DNA from: CALGFH01 sp036003705
Lineage (GTDB): Bacteria; Actinomycetota; CALGFH01
Assembly (NCBI GenBank): GCA_036003705.1
Contig: DASYSE010000055.1
Coordinates: 1-54,316, forward strand
Reading direction: 5' to 3'
Length of the DNA: 54,316 bases
The position numbers and the translations under genes were made by a program. Under the pieces are notes generated by a model. That model did no database searches. It worked only from the letters and a program-made list of their open reading frames with translations, and was not told the DNA's origin. Shown here piece after piece: positions 33,304-40,203 of the stretch. Position 1 is the first letter of the stretch, and every line of letters begins with the position of its first letter.

Positions 33304-34352
33304 GGGCCGACCCGATGCACCGTGGCACCCCCTCTGGGTTCCCCGGACCCCTCCGGCCGGGCCCCCCGGCCGTGGTCGAGGGTGCGGGAGGCCCCGGCCG
33401 GCTTCATCGGGCGCCACCAGGACTCGTGCTCCCGATACCAGGCGATGGTCTCGGCCAGGCCCTGGTCGAAGTCGTGGGCCGGAGCCCAGCCGAGCTCGCG
33501 CACCCTGGTCGCGTCCAGCGAGTAGCGCCAGTCGTGGCCGGGCCGGTCGGGTACGTACTCGATCATCTCCTCGCCGGCCCCGAAGGCGGCCAGGATGCGC
33601 CGGGTCAGCTCCAGGTTGGTGACCTCGTTGCCGCCCCCGATGTTGTAGATGCCGCCGGCCTGGCCGCGCCGCAGCACCAGGTCGATCGCGCTGCAGTGGT
33701 CGAGCACGTACAGCCAGTCGCGGATGTTGCCGCCGCTGCCGTACAGCGGCACCTTGTGCCCCTCCATCAGGTTGGTGACGAACAGCGGGATGACCTTCTC
33801 GGGGAACTGGTAGGGCCCGTAGTTGTTGGTGCAGCGGGTCACCACCACGTCCAGCTTGTGGGTGGCGGCGTAGGCCAGCGCGACCAGGGACCCGCCGGCC
33901 TTGCCGGCCGAGTAGGGCGACGACGGCTCCAGCCGGTCGTGCTCGGCGAACGACCCGTCAGAGATGGTGCCGTACTCCTCGTCGGTGCCGACCTGCAGGA
34001 ACCGCCCGACCCCGGCCACGCGGGCCGCCTCGGCCAGGGCGGCCACCCCGACGGTGTTGGTCCTGACCGCCTCCAGCGGCTCGACGATCGAGCGGTCGAC
34101 GTGGGTCTCGGCGGCGAAGTTGACCACCACGTCGTGGCCGGGCATGACCTGCCCGAGCAGGTCGGGGTCGCAGATGTCGCCCTGCACGAACTGGTAGCGG
34201 GGGTCGGCCTCCAGGTCGGCGACGCTGGCCCGGTTGCCGGCGTAGGTGAGCTTGTCGAAGTTGGTGACCTGCGCCTCCTGGTCGGTGGCGAGCAGGTGAC
34301 GAACGTAGTTGGAGCCGATGAAGCCGGCCCCGCCGGTCACGAGGAAGCGCAT
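33300..34352 (-). CDS. rfbB: dTDP-glucose 4,6-dehydratase
   Basis: Second step of dTDP-rhamnose synthesis; 350 residues. MRFLVTGGAGFIGSNYVRHL binds NAD, VNFAAETHVDRSI is diagnostic, VGTDEEYG holds the catalytic Thr-Asp-Glu set, and YSAGKAGGSLVALAY provides Tyr-x3-Lys. The protein should end near REHESWWRPMKP; here a further ~27 residues (from about AGASRTLDHGRG) run through a GC-rich repeat before the stop that overlaps rfbD. ATG at 34352; a longer frame from 34739 reads through a minisatellite and was rejected. rfbA and rfbC are not in the window. Confidence 0.93.
   Translation of the reverse strand: MRFLVTGGAGFIGSNYVRHLLATDQEAQVTNFDKLTYAGNRASVADLEADPRYQFVQGDICDPDLLGQVMPGHDVVVNFAAETHVDRSIVEPLEAVRTNTVGVAALAEAARVAGVGRFLQVGTDEEYGTISDGSFAEHDRLEPSSPYSAGKAGGSLVALAYAATHKLDVVVTRCTNNYGPYQFPEKVIPLFVTNLMEGHKVPLYGSGGNIRDWLYVLDHCSAIDLVLRRGQAGGIYNIGGGNEVTNLELTRRILAAFGAGEEMIEYVPDRPGHDWRYSLDATRVRELGWAPAHDFDQGLAETIAWYREHESWWRPMKPAGASRTLDHGRGARPEGSGEPRGGATVHRVGP
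33324..33360 (-). repeat. modular GC-rich repeat, copy R3 (C-terminal codons of rfbB)
   Basis: Read on the minus strand it is CCGGCCGGAGGGGTCC-GGGGAACCCAGAGGGGGTGCC, matching R2 at 18616 (CCGGAGGGG...GGGGAACACCAAGGGGGGTGCC) in the direction of transcription. It supplies codons for the extra tail of RfbB, just before the GTGA junction with rfbD. Confidence 0.65.
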
Positions 34353-34420
34353 GGCGGCAAGCTCCTGGTTTCGGTCGGCGAACCGCTGAAGCCTACCGGC
34401 AACTTCGCCGCAACGCCGAC

Positions 34421-34565
34421 CGGACGCCAGGCCGGGCTCGGCGACCGAGCCACCCCCCGGACGCCAGGCCGGGCTCGGCGACCGAGCCACCCCCCGGACG
34501 CCAGGCCGGACTCGGCGACCGAGCCGCCCCCGGACGCCAGGCCGGGCTCGGCGACCGAGCCACCG
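34421..34565 (-). repeat. 37-bp minisatellite of hairpin units, four copies
   Basis: Units start at 34421, 34458, 34495 and 34531 (periods 37, 37, 36). Each has CGGACGCCAGG, then GGCTCGG-CGA-CCGAGCC, a 7-bp perfect stem with a three-base loop, then a C run. The third unit has one stem mismatch. The array fills most of the 287-base gap between the YciI-like gene and rfbB, both minus strand. It could end or stall transcription, but it has no T run. Confidence 0.9.
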
Positions 34566-34639
34566 CGGTCGACCGGAGCCCGGCTGGATCCTGTCCCCGG
34601 CCGGACCGGCCGCCGGGGACGGGTGGTGTTCGGCCCCTT

Positions 34640-34993
34640 CTAGGCCGGCAGTTCCAGGACGGGACGCACCTCGATCGTCCCGTAGCTGGCACCAGGGATC
34701 TTGGCGGCCAGCTCCAGCGCCTCGTCCAGGTCGTTGCACTCGACCAGGTAGTAGCCGCCCAGCTGCTCGGGGGTCTGGACCGCCGGGCCGCTGGTGATCT
34801 GGGTGTTGCCGTCCCGGACCCGGACGCTGGTCGCTTCCGCGACCCGCAGCAGCGGCTCCCCACCGCGAAGCACGCCCCGCTGGGTGACCTCGCCGTAGAA
34901 GGTGTCATACCCCTTGGCCTCGGTATCCCCCTCTGGGGTGCCCCACGCGGGCCGGTCGGCCTCGTTGGTGTAGATGAGCAGCGTGTAGCGCAT
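34640..34993 (-). CDS. YciI-like (YCII/DGPF domain) protein
   Basis: 117-residue ferredoxin-like protein. Family features are MRYTLLIYTNE at the start, a GEPLLRVAEATSVRVRDG strand pair, LGGYYLVECNDLDEALELAA and a final GTIEVRPVLEL. Many actinobacterial members sit beside sigma factors; none is here. Biochemical role unknown. Codons about 17-24 (GTPEGD) contain GGGGCACCCCAGAGGGGG, which resembles part of repeats R2/R3, perhaps by chance. ATG at 34993. Confidence 0.8.
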   Translation of the reverse strand: MRYTLLIYTNEADRPAWGTPEGDTEAKGYDTFYGEVTQRGVLRGGEPLLRVAEATSVRVRDGNTQITSGPAVQTPEQLGGYYLVECNDLDEALELAAKIPGASYGTIEVRPVLELPA

Positions 34994-35192
34994 GCGCGCT
35001 CCCTTCCCATTGGCCGGCGCTTCTCGCCGTCCTCACCAACACGACGATCGGGGAACGCCGGAATCGACACGGCCAGCCAGAACGGTGTCCCGCGCCGGGT
35101 CGCTCCCGCCCAGGGTGCGGCGTCGAGGCGGCAGCTTGCCCGCCGCCACGCCCGGACCCGTCGGCTGCGGGAGCCGCGGCCGTCCGACAGGC

Positions 35193-36602
35193 CTACCCGA
35201 ACCGGAACCCGGAGCCGACGGTGAGGACCAGACCGTTGCCGGTGTTGCGCTTGACCAGCCTGACCCGGCCGTCGAGGACCTCGCCGAGCAGCCTGGCCTG
35301 CTGCTCCAGCGCCGGCGGGTAGGCGAGGGTGGAGGCAGCCCCGGTCGGCTTGGGGGCGTTGCCGGTGCCGGCCACCTGCACGCCGATGCGGCGCAGGTCG
35401 GCGGCGGCCCTGGCCGCGGCGCCGGGCAGGCCGCCGCCATTGAGGACCGTCACCTGGGTGCTGGCCAGCGAAACGCCCTTGCCGCCGGGCAGGCCGACCG
35501 GCGGCAGCTGGGCCGCGTCGCGGGCCAGCGCCCGCATCAGGATGGCCGCCTCGGGCAGCGGGTCGACGAACGCGGCGCAGCCGGCGCAGCGCGGCGGGTG
35601 GGCGACGCTCGGGTAGACCCGCATGTCAACGGTTGACGGGTCGAGCTTGCGCAGCCGCCGGGCCAGCCCGATCGCCTCGCCGGTGCGCAGGGTGTCGTCG
35701 GTCTGGATGTGGTCGGAGGCGATGTCGGCGATGCCGAACAGCTTCGGCAGGTTGACCAGGTTGCCCTTGCTGGCCACCTTGTCCATGACCGCCCGCAGGA
35801 ACTCCTGCTGGCGGCCGATGCGGCCGAAGTCGGAGTCGATGTGCCTGGCCCGGACGAAGGCCAGCGCCTTGATGCCGTTCATCTGCTGGCACCCGGGCGG
35901 CATGTGGAGGTTGGCGAAGCTGTCGTCAAGCTGGCGCTTGGTGCGGTTGCACAGCCGGACCCCGCCGACGGCGTCGACGACCTTGAGGAAGCCGGCGAAG
36001 TCGATCTCGGCGTAGTGGTGGATGGGCAGCCCGGTCGTCTGCTGGACGGTCTTGACCAGCAGGTCGGCGCCGCCGAGGGCGAAGGCGGCGTTGATCTTGT
36101 TGGTCTGGCCGTTGACGGTGGTTCGTAGATCACGCGGCAGCGAGACCATCACCGCCTTCTCCCGCCTCGGGCTGACGTGCAGGACGATGATCGTGTCGGT
36201 GCGGCGGCCGGCCACCTGCTCGGTCTGGATCCTGCCGAGCTGCCGGGGGCTCAGGCCGGCGCGGGAGTCGGAGCCGACCAGCAGGATGTTCATCGGGCTG
36301 CCGGACGCGGCCGGGGTCAGGTTGGCGACCCGCCGCTGGCCCTTGCCGACCAGCTTGTCGGCGTAGCGGTAGCCGACGACGGCGCCGACGGCGCCGAGGG
36401 TCACCACCACGGCCGCCGCGACGGCGAGCGTCCTCAGGAGGTTGCGGCGGCGGCGCGGGCTCATCGACCGCTTCGGCCCATTCGGCCCTCCCCGCTCGCG
36501 TCCTCCCCGGCGCGGCGGGTCGTCCGCGGCGCGGCCCAGCGCCTCCAGGTTGGCCCACCGGTCGCTCGACCCCGGAAACGTGCTCGCCTGGCGGTCGGTC
36601 AC
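35193..36602 (-). CDS. LCP family protein with LytR C-terminal domain
   Basis: 469 residues. A basic cytoplasmic N-terminus precedes one membrane helix (about 55-78, LAVAAAVVVTLGAVGAVVG). The LCP domain then shows NILLVGSDSRAG, DTIIVLHVSPRR, VMVSLPRDLRTTV, NKINAAFALGG and RIGRQQEFLRAVMD. Residues ~375-465 are a LytR_C domain starting VTVLNGGGLPGAAARAAADL. It probably attaches wall polymers to peptidoglycan, in keeping with the rhamnose and wall genes beside it. GTG at 36602. Divergent from the original 5' end of the TIGR03089 gene. Confidence 0.92.
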   Translation of the reverse strand: MTDRQASTFPGSSDRWANLEALGRAADDPPRRGGRERGGPNGPKRSMSPRRRRNLLRTLAVAAAVVVTLGAVGAVVGYRYADKLVGKGQRRVANLTPAASGSPMNILLVGSDSRAGLSPRQLGRIQTEQVAGRRTDTIIVLHVSPRREKAVMVSLPRDLRTTVNGQTNKINAAFALGGADLLVKTVQQTTGLPIHHYAEIDFAGFLKVVDAVGGVRLCNRTKRQLDDSFANLHMPPGCQQMNGIKALAFVRARHIDSDFGRIGRQQEFLRAVMDKVASKGNLVNLPKLFGIADIASDHIQTDDTLRTGEAIGLARRLRKLDPSTVDMRVYPSVAHPPRCAGCAAFVDPLPEAAILMRALARDAAQLPPVGLPGGKGVSLASTQVTVLNGGGLPGAAARAAADLRRIGVQVAGTGNAPKPTGAASTLAYPPALEQQARLLGEVLDGRVRLVKRNTGNGLVLTVGSGFRFG

Positions 36603-36674
36603 GATCTGTGCGAGCTCCTGCGCGCGGCGGAGGGATTTGGCCCTGAGAATTGGAAGAGCCTAGCATGCGCCTCC

Positions 36675-36710
36675 GTGAACACCTCGGGCGCCGCGTTCGG
36701 CCAGCTTCAA
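36675..36710 (+). pseudogene. detached 5' end of the TIGR03089 gene (left of the integrated element)
   Basis: From GTG at 36675 the frame reads VNTSGAAFG and then enters the att core. If one C of GGCC at 36699-36702 is removed, it joins in frame to SFNVAAERQAGRYG encoded after the right att copy at 41776. The joined protein start would be about 9 residues longer than the native-looking part now on the right. Supported by the rebuilt att symmetry; the one-base discrepancy is unexplained. Confidence 0.45.
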
Positions 36711-36715
36711 TGTTG
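36702..36715 (+). other. attL: core CAGCTTCAA plus right attP arm
   Basis: CAGCTTCAATGTTG. The AATGTTG at 36709-36715 is the inverse of CAACATT at 41766-41772, so joining the element ends gives a symmetrical attP with a ten-base centre, as serine integrases use. Confidence 0.55.
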
Positions 36716-36766
36716 GACTGTAGAGATAAGCGGGCTGTGGAGGGCAATAGGGCCGCTGACCAGCGG

Positions 36767-37510
36767 CTACTCATCCGGGATGGCGCCGAACTTGTAGCCG
36801 TACTGCATCCGGCCCGCCGGGGTCACCTTGTCAATGAAGTGGAGGGTGCGGTGCTGCTGGTCCCGGGTGACGCCCTTGATGATGAGCACCGGGACACCCT
36901 CGGGGATGTCCAACCGCTCCCGCTCCTCAGCCGTGGGCATGCGGGCGTCCACCAGGTCTTCGGAGTAGGTCGGGCCGAAGGCTTGGCGCAGCCACTCCGG
37001 CAGCCCCGAGCGGTCCGGGTCGGCCAGGTTGGGCGCCGCCTCCACCACCCATGTGGGGAAGTAGGACACGGCCAGGCCGGTCGGTGGCTCCCCTTCGGTG
37101 CGCAAGATGCGAGCCCGGATCACGACTTCCTCACCGACCGGGACGCCCAGCCACTCGGCCACCTCCTGGGTGGCCGGCCCACTGGTGACGGTGGTGGCGG
37201 TGGCCGGCTGCTTCCCCATCCGGTCGAGCATGGTGTAGAAGCCGCGAGCCTCGGTGATGTCGGTGGACAGCCGGCGCAGGGTGGCCTGCTCATGCACGAA
37301 CACGCCGCGTCCCTGGTGGCTGGTCACCAAGCCCTCGGCCCGGAGCTGCACCAGGGCGGCCCGGACGGTGTTGCCGCTGACCTTGAAGCGATCCCGTAGC
37401 TCCCGCTCGGACGGGAGTTGGCCACCCGGCTGGTAGCGGCCAGCACGGATGTCCTCGCGCAGCGCATCAGCGACCTGCGCGTAGAAGGGTTGCCCAGCGC
37501 GGATGCCCAC
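36767..37510 (-). CDS. GntR-family regulator with UTRA domain
   Basis: 247 residues. The winged HTH is GGQLPSERELRDRFKVSGNT followed by VRAALVQLRAEGLV; the UTRA effector domain runs from about 85 (RGFYTMLDRMGK) to FIDKVTPAGRMQYGYKFG. GntR/UTRA proteins such as KorSA repress transfer and excision genes of actinomycete integrative elements; that role here is inference from location inside an element. GTG at 37510. Inverted repeats lie in its upstream region. Confidence 0.85.
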   Translation of the reverse strand: MGIRAGQPFYAQVADALREDIRAGRYQPGGQLPSERELRDRFKVSGNTVRAALVQLRAEGLVTSHQGRGVFVHEQATLRRLSTDITEARGFYTMLDRMGKQPATATTVTSGPATQEVAEWLGVPVGEEVVIRARILRTEGEPPTGLAVSYFPTWVVEAAPNLADPDRSGLPEWLRQAFGPTYSEDLVDARMPTAEERERLDIPEGVPVLIIKGVTRDQQHRTLHFIDKVTPAGRMQYGYKFGAIPDE

Positions 37511-37525
37511 CGTTGTGACTTTCTC

Positions 37526-37621
37526 CCTAAGCGACTAAGGCAAGAGTACTCCGAGCCCAACGGTTGACGCGCCCGTGTTGGCCTGCTTCACTGCAACTTA
37601 CCTACTTAGTGATGAAGTAGG
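37526..37621. promoter_or_regulatory. operator/promoter region between GntR gene and small gene set
   Basis: CCTACTT-AGTGATG-AAGTAGG at 37601-37621 is a perfect 7-bp inverted repeat, and CCCTAAGCGACTAAGG near 37527-37542 is a related imperfect one. CTTAGT/ACTAAG-type sites are usual for GntR repressors of actinomycete elements. Both lie between divergent genes and are the best candidates for binding by the adjacent regulator. Confidence 0.55.
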
Positions 37622-37741
37622 AAAGTGATGCGGGGCCGCTCCGCTGGGCGAGCTGTCGGCGTGATGGGGAAGGTGCAGTGACGACCTGGGGGAGCGTCAG
37701 CCAGCCCGGCTGGCGCTCCCCCGACCAGCCAAGGGGACCAC

Positions 37742-37954
37742 ATGGCCATCGTTCGGGGAATCGCCGTCATGTTCGACGCCGGCCCCGACCAGTGCGGCGC
37801 CGTTGAGGTTGCCATGGAAGAGGACGGGGACGTGCTAGCCGCCCGCTGCCTGAAGGGATGCCACCAGCCGCCGGCCTTCGTCTGGCTGGGCCAGGTGGGC
37901 TTGTGCGAGGACCACATGTTGCACATGTGGCCGGAGCTTGTCGTGAGCAACTGA
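37742..37954 (+). CDS. small hypothetical protein (element-borne)
   Basis: 70 residues, MAIVRGIAVMFDAG start, with one Cys near the centre (AARCLKGCHQPP has two) and a third in GLCEDHML. The C-x3-C...C-x2-H pattern could bind zinc. AAGGGG precedes the ATG by six bases. First of a compact run of small plus-strand genes. No family recognised. Confidence 0.65.
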   Translation: MAIVRGIAVMFDAGPDQCGAVEVAMEEDGDVLAARCLKGCHQPPAFVWLGQVGLCEDHMLHMWPELVVSN

Positions 37955-37955
37955 T

Positions 37956-38165
37956 GTGGCCAGCGAGGACGCATGGATCGAGCGCACCGCCGACCAGCTC
38001 GCCCTGACGCTTGCCGACCCAGCCGTCCGGGCCGAGCTGCTGACGCTGCTGGCCGGCACCAACGACAAGCGCCAGCGGCAGCGCCGGCTGGAGGCAGCCC
38101 GGCGCGAGCTGGCCGCCCTGGAAGTCACCTGGCCATTACTGGAGGACGAACCTGATGGACCCTAG
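37956..38165 (+). CDS. small helical hypothetical protein (element-borne)
   Basis: 69 residues, mostly helical and charged (DKRQRQRRLEAARRELAALE). GTG start two bases after the previous stop; its end overlaps the next gene by eleven bases. Function unknown. Confidence 0.55.
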   Translation: MASEDAWIERTADQLALTLADPAVRAELLTLLAGTNDKRQRQRRLEAARRELAALEVTWPLLEDEPDGP

Positions 38166-38355
38166 CGTGATCTTCGCCTGGATCATCGCCGTGCTGGCCG
38201 GAGCCGCGTGCATCGGCGCCCTGGTGTTCGTGATCGCGTGGGAGGTCTGCGCGATCCGGCGCACCCTGGCCGACCACCGCCGCCGAGCCATGCCGCCGGC
38301 CAGAAGCTACTGGCGCGAGCATGCGGCGGTGACGATCCTGGAGCGCCGGCCGTGA
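38155..38355 (+). CDS. small single-pass membrane protein (element-borne)
   Basis: 66 residues with one N-terminal membrane helix (FAWIIAVLAGAACIGALVFV) and a basic cytoplasmic tail. Overlaps neighbours on both sides (four bases with the next). No family recognised. Confidence 0.6.
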   Translation: MDPSVIFAWIIAVLAGAACIGALVFVIAWEVCAIRRTLADHRRRAMPPARSYWREHAAVTILERRP

Positions 38356-38597
38356 CGCGCCGCCTGGGCCGCTGGATGCTGCTGGCGGAGCTGGCCATGC
38401 TGGCGGCCAGCCTGGGCGGCACCGGGCCGGTTGCCGAGGGTGTCCGGGTCATCGGGCTCATCGTCGTGGCCATGCTCGGCGCCCTGGTCGTGTTCGTGGC
38501 CGCCCTGTTCGCGGTGGCCCTGCTCGACCAGGGCAAGCCGCATTACCTGGGGCCGGCGCCGACCGCCGACCAGGAAGCCGCCAACGGGCGGCCGTAG
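38352..38597 (+). CDS. small two-helix membrane protein (element-borne)
   Basis: 81 residues from GTG 38352, which overlaps the previous stop (GTGA). Two hydrophobic segments: LLAELAMLAASLG and IGLIVVAMLGALVVFVAALF. A longer frame from 38208 would overlap the previous gene and was rejected. Function unknown. Confidence 0.55.
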   Translation: MTRRLGRWMLLAELAMLAASLGGTGPVAEGVRVIGLIVVAMLGALVVFVAALFAVALLDQGKPHYLGPAPTADQEAANGRP

Positions 38598-38601
38598 CCG
38601 G

Positions 38602-38796
38602 ATGAGCGGGCGGGACGTTGCGGCCCGGCGGCGGGTGCTGCTGGACGACGTGACCCGGCTCGCCTGGGACCTCGGCCGGGCCGTCCGTGAAGCCGGAGCC
38701 CTGAACCTGCCAGTGGAGCCGGGCGTCCGCGAGGGCCGTGACGCCCTGGCCCGGTGGGCGCTCCTGCTCGGGCAGGTCATCCCGCCGCCGCGCTGA
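38602..38796 (+). CDS. small hypothetical protein (element-borne)
   Basis: 64 residues, helical (RRRVLLDDVTRLAWDLGRAV). ATG four bases after the previous stop. No family recognised. Confidence 0.5.
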   Translation: MSGRDVAARRRVLLDDVTRLAWDLGRAVREAGALNLPVEPGVREGRDALARWALLLGQVIPPPR

Positions 38797-38825
38797 CGTT
38801 CCGAGTTACCGGCCGGCGGGGAGCC

Positions 38826-38991
38826 GTGCCAGAGCACTGCACAGCCGACCTCTGGCCGGGTCGGTGGCAGTGGCTGGCCGTCGGGGGGCCGTCGTCTGGA
38901 GCTGCGACGGTGCGGGGCCGCCGTCACCGACCAGGACGGCCACAACCGCTTCCACGCCGGCCTGGTCGCGCTCTGGGAGCGTGGCCGATGA
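38826..38991 (+). pseudogene. frameshifted small zinc-ribbon-like gene
   Basis: Coding signal changes frame. VPEHCTADLWPGRWQWLAVG is in one frame, VVWSCDG in a second, and CGAAVTDQDGHNRFHAGLVA LWERGR in a third, where the TGA overlaps the next ATG (ATGA). The last frame has no usable start upstream. C-x2-C in the joined reading suggests a zinc ribbon. Either decay or base errors in the sequence. Confidence 0.4.
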
Positions 38992-39131
38992 CCTGGGACC
39001 GCCGCCTGGTCGAGCAGGCCCGCGAGCTGGAGCGCCAGCTTCGCGCCCGGGGCGTCGACCCGGCCGACCACGACGACGCCGACGTGGAGGCGATCCTGGA
39101 GCGTGAGTACGACTGGCTCGGGGACGAGTAG
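38988..39131 (+). CDS. small hypothetical protein (element-borne)
   Basis: 47 residues, helical and acidic at the end (HDDADVEAILEREYDWLGDE). ATG overlaps the previous stop. Last gene before a strong terminator. Function unknown. Confidence 0.5.
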   Translation: MTWDRRLVEQARELERQLRARGVDPADHDDADVEAILEREYDWLGDE

Positions 39132-39145
39132 CCCGCACCACCGTC

Positions 39146-39171
39146 AAGGCCCCGCCATCGCGCGGGGCCTT
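39146..39171 (+). terminator. rho-independent-type terminator after the small gene run
   Basis: AAGGCCCCGC-CATCGC-GCGGGGCCTT, a perfect 10-bp stem with a six-base loop, 15 bases after the last small gene. The following tract is only weakly T-rich, as is common in high-GC actinobacteria. Confidence 0.8.
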
Positions 39172-39260
39172 CGGCTTGTCGGGGGGTGCTCGGGTAGGGT
39201 TCGACCGGCCCGTCCGGGATAGTCGTCACAAGGCTGCCGAGGCCAAGCGCCGCCCGGCAG

Positions 39261-39332
39261 AACGAGCGAGTCAACCGCTACCTCCCCCAAGAGTACGAGC
39301 GGACCAAGGGCATCAGCATGGAAGGGTTCTGA
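39261..39332 (+). pseudogene. 3' coding fragment, unknown protein
   Basis: The frame NERVNRYLPQEYERTKGISM EGF then TGA looks protein-like but has no start or homologous upstream part. Possibly the end of a deleted element gene. Confidence 0.25.
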
Positions 39333-39561
39333 CGCCAGCAACACCAACATCGCTGCTTGCGTCGGATGGTGCTGGGCTGGTCCGCAGGTCGTGGCTCAGC
39401 GACCGCAGCTCAGGGTAGATGCCGCAGCCGGCGTCGTGAACATGGCGGCCGTACCGGATCAGGAGGGCCTGCTGGAGCGGCGGCAGACCCGGCGCCAGGT
39501 GGTCGAGCACGCACCGCATGCACTCGGGCAGCCGCCGGCTGCCGTCATGGGTCCGTGGCAT
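39313..39561 (-). CDS. small hypothetical protein (element-borne)
   Basis: 82 residues; PECMRCVLDHLAPGLPPL has C-x2-C, and AGCGIYPEL holds a further Cys. ATG at 39561, GAAGGG about nine bases upstream. The C-terminal ~25 residues are low-complexity, so the true limits are uncertain. No family recognised. Confidence 0.4.
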   Translation of the reverse strand: MPRTHDGSRRLPECMRCVLDHLAPGLPPLQQALLIRYGRHVHDAGCGIYPELRSLSHDLRTSPAPSDASSDVGVAGVRTLPC

Positions 39562-39600
39562 GATGGACCGGACCCTTCGTCGTATGCGGCGGCGGAATGG

Positions 39601-39765
39601 TCAAGCGGCGGCCCCGACGTGTCCCGGGGCCGTCGTCGTTCCCGCCAGGGCCAGCTCGGCAACCCGCTGGATCAGGACCGGGTCGAACTCGTCTCCCAAG
39701 CCCTGGGCCGCGCTCTGCTCGTGCCACCAGGCGGCGATGGTGGCCTCGGACAGCTCGGCGCTCAC
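39601..39765 (-). CDS. small hypothetical protein downstream of excisionase
   Basis: 54 residues from GTG 39765, which overlaps the excisionase stop by four bases. It reads VSAELSEATIAAWWHEQSAA QGLGDEFDPVLIQRVAEL and then an Ala/Gly tail. Helical; function unknown, but coupling to the excisionase suggests a shared role. Confidence 0.55.
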   Translation of the reverse strand: MSAELSEATIAAWWHEQSAAQGLGDEFDPVLIQRVAELALAGTTTAPGHVGAAA

Positions 39766-39965
39766 GAGTCGGCCCGGGCGGGCTCGGGCTGCCGCTGGTC
39801 GCGTAGCCAACGCTCGAACTCGGCTTCGGGCCAGTAGCGCCGGCCGACGATCTTGACCGAGGGCGGGCCAATGACCGCGTACCCCCAGCGGTAAACGGTG
39901 ATGGGATGCTTGCCAAGACGCGCGGCGATCTCCGCAGCGGTCAGCCCGTTCGGGCTCGTTGCCAT
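39762..39965 (-). CDS. excisionase / MerR-type HTH protein
   Basis: 67 residues. The HTH_17/AlpA-like motif is LTAAEIAARLGKHPITVYRW followed by the winged VKIVGRRYWPEAEFERWL. Such proteins direct serine or tyrosine integrases toward excision. ATG at 39965 follows GGGGAAGG. An in-frame TTG seven codons upstream is less likely. Its upstream region holds a strong palindrome at 39992. Confidence 0.75.
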   Translation of the reverse strand: MATSPNGLTAAEIAARLGKHPITVYRWGYAVIGPPSVKIVGRRYWPEAEFERWLRDQRQPEPARADS

Positions 39966-39991
39966 GGTCGGCCTTCCCCGCCGCAATTCAG

Positions 39992-40009
39992 CGTAGCGTC
40001 TACGCTACG
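39992..40009 (-). promoter_or_regulatory. palindromic operator upstream of the excisionase
   Basis: CGTAGCGT-CT-ACGCTACG, a perfect 8-bp inverted repeat 27 bases before the excisionase ATG, with further CGTAG half-sites at about 40014. The binding protein is unknown; the element's GntR or the excisionase itself are options. Confidence 0.6.
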
Positions 40010-40148
40010 GGCTGCGTAGAATAGCCACGCCCGCCGGGGCCCCTACGGCGTGCTGTGAGAGGTGGGCCAATGAGGGCCAGCGGGCTCTACTTTAGCGGCC
40101 TGGTGCGCCCTGTAACAAGCTCTGCAAGCCTGTGACCTGGCAGTTTTA

Positions 40149-40185
40149 GGTGACCCCGGAGCTAGCGTGGGCGTCCGGGGTCACC
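40149..40185. terminator. strong hairpin 3' of the integrase gene
   Basis: GGTGACCCCGGA, 13 bases, TCCGGGGTCACC: a perfect 12-bp stem. It ends about 20 bases after the integrase stop (minus strand) and is followed on that strand by CTAAAACTG, not a T run. Terminator is the simplest reading; a recombination or regulatory site is possible. The remaining bases of the 39966-40203 gap carry no gene. Confidence 0.5.
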
Positions 40186-40203
40186 CTGGAGTTAGGCGCC
40201 GGC

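Noticed and set aside
34421..34565. CRISPR-like array
   Set aside because: 37-bp units follow each other without unique spacers.
33300..34739. 479-residue RfbB with a long N-terminus
   Set aside because: The extra part reads through the 37-bp hairpin array; the normal MRFLVTGGAGFIG start is at 34352.
31064..36602. Complete dTDP-rhamnose operon
   Set aside because: Only rfbB and rfbD are present; no nucleotidyltransferase or epimerase gene is in the window.
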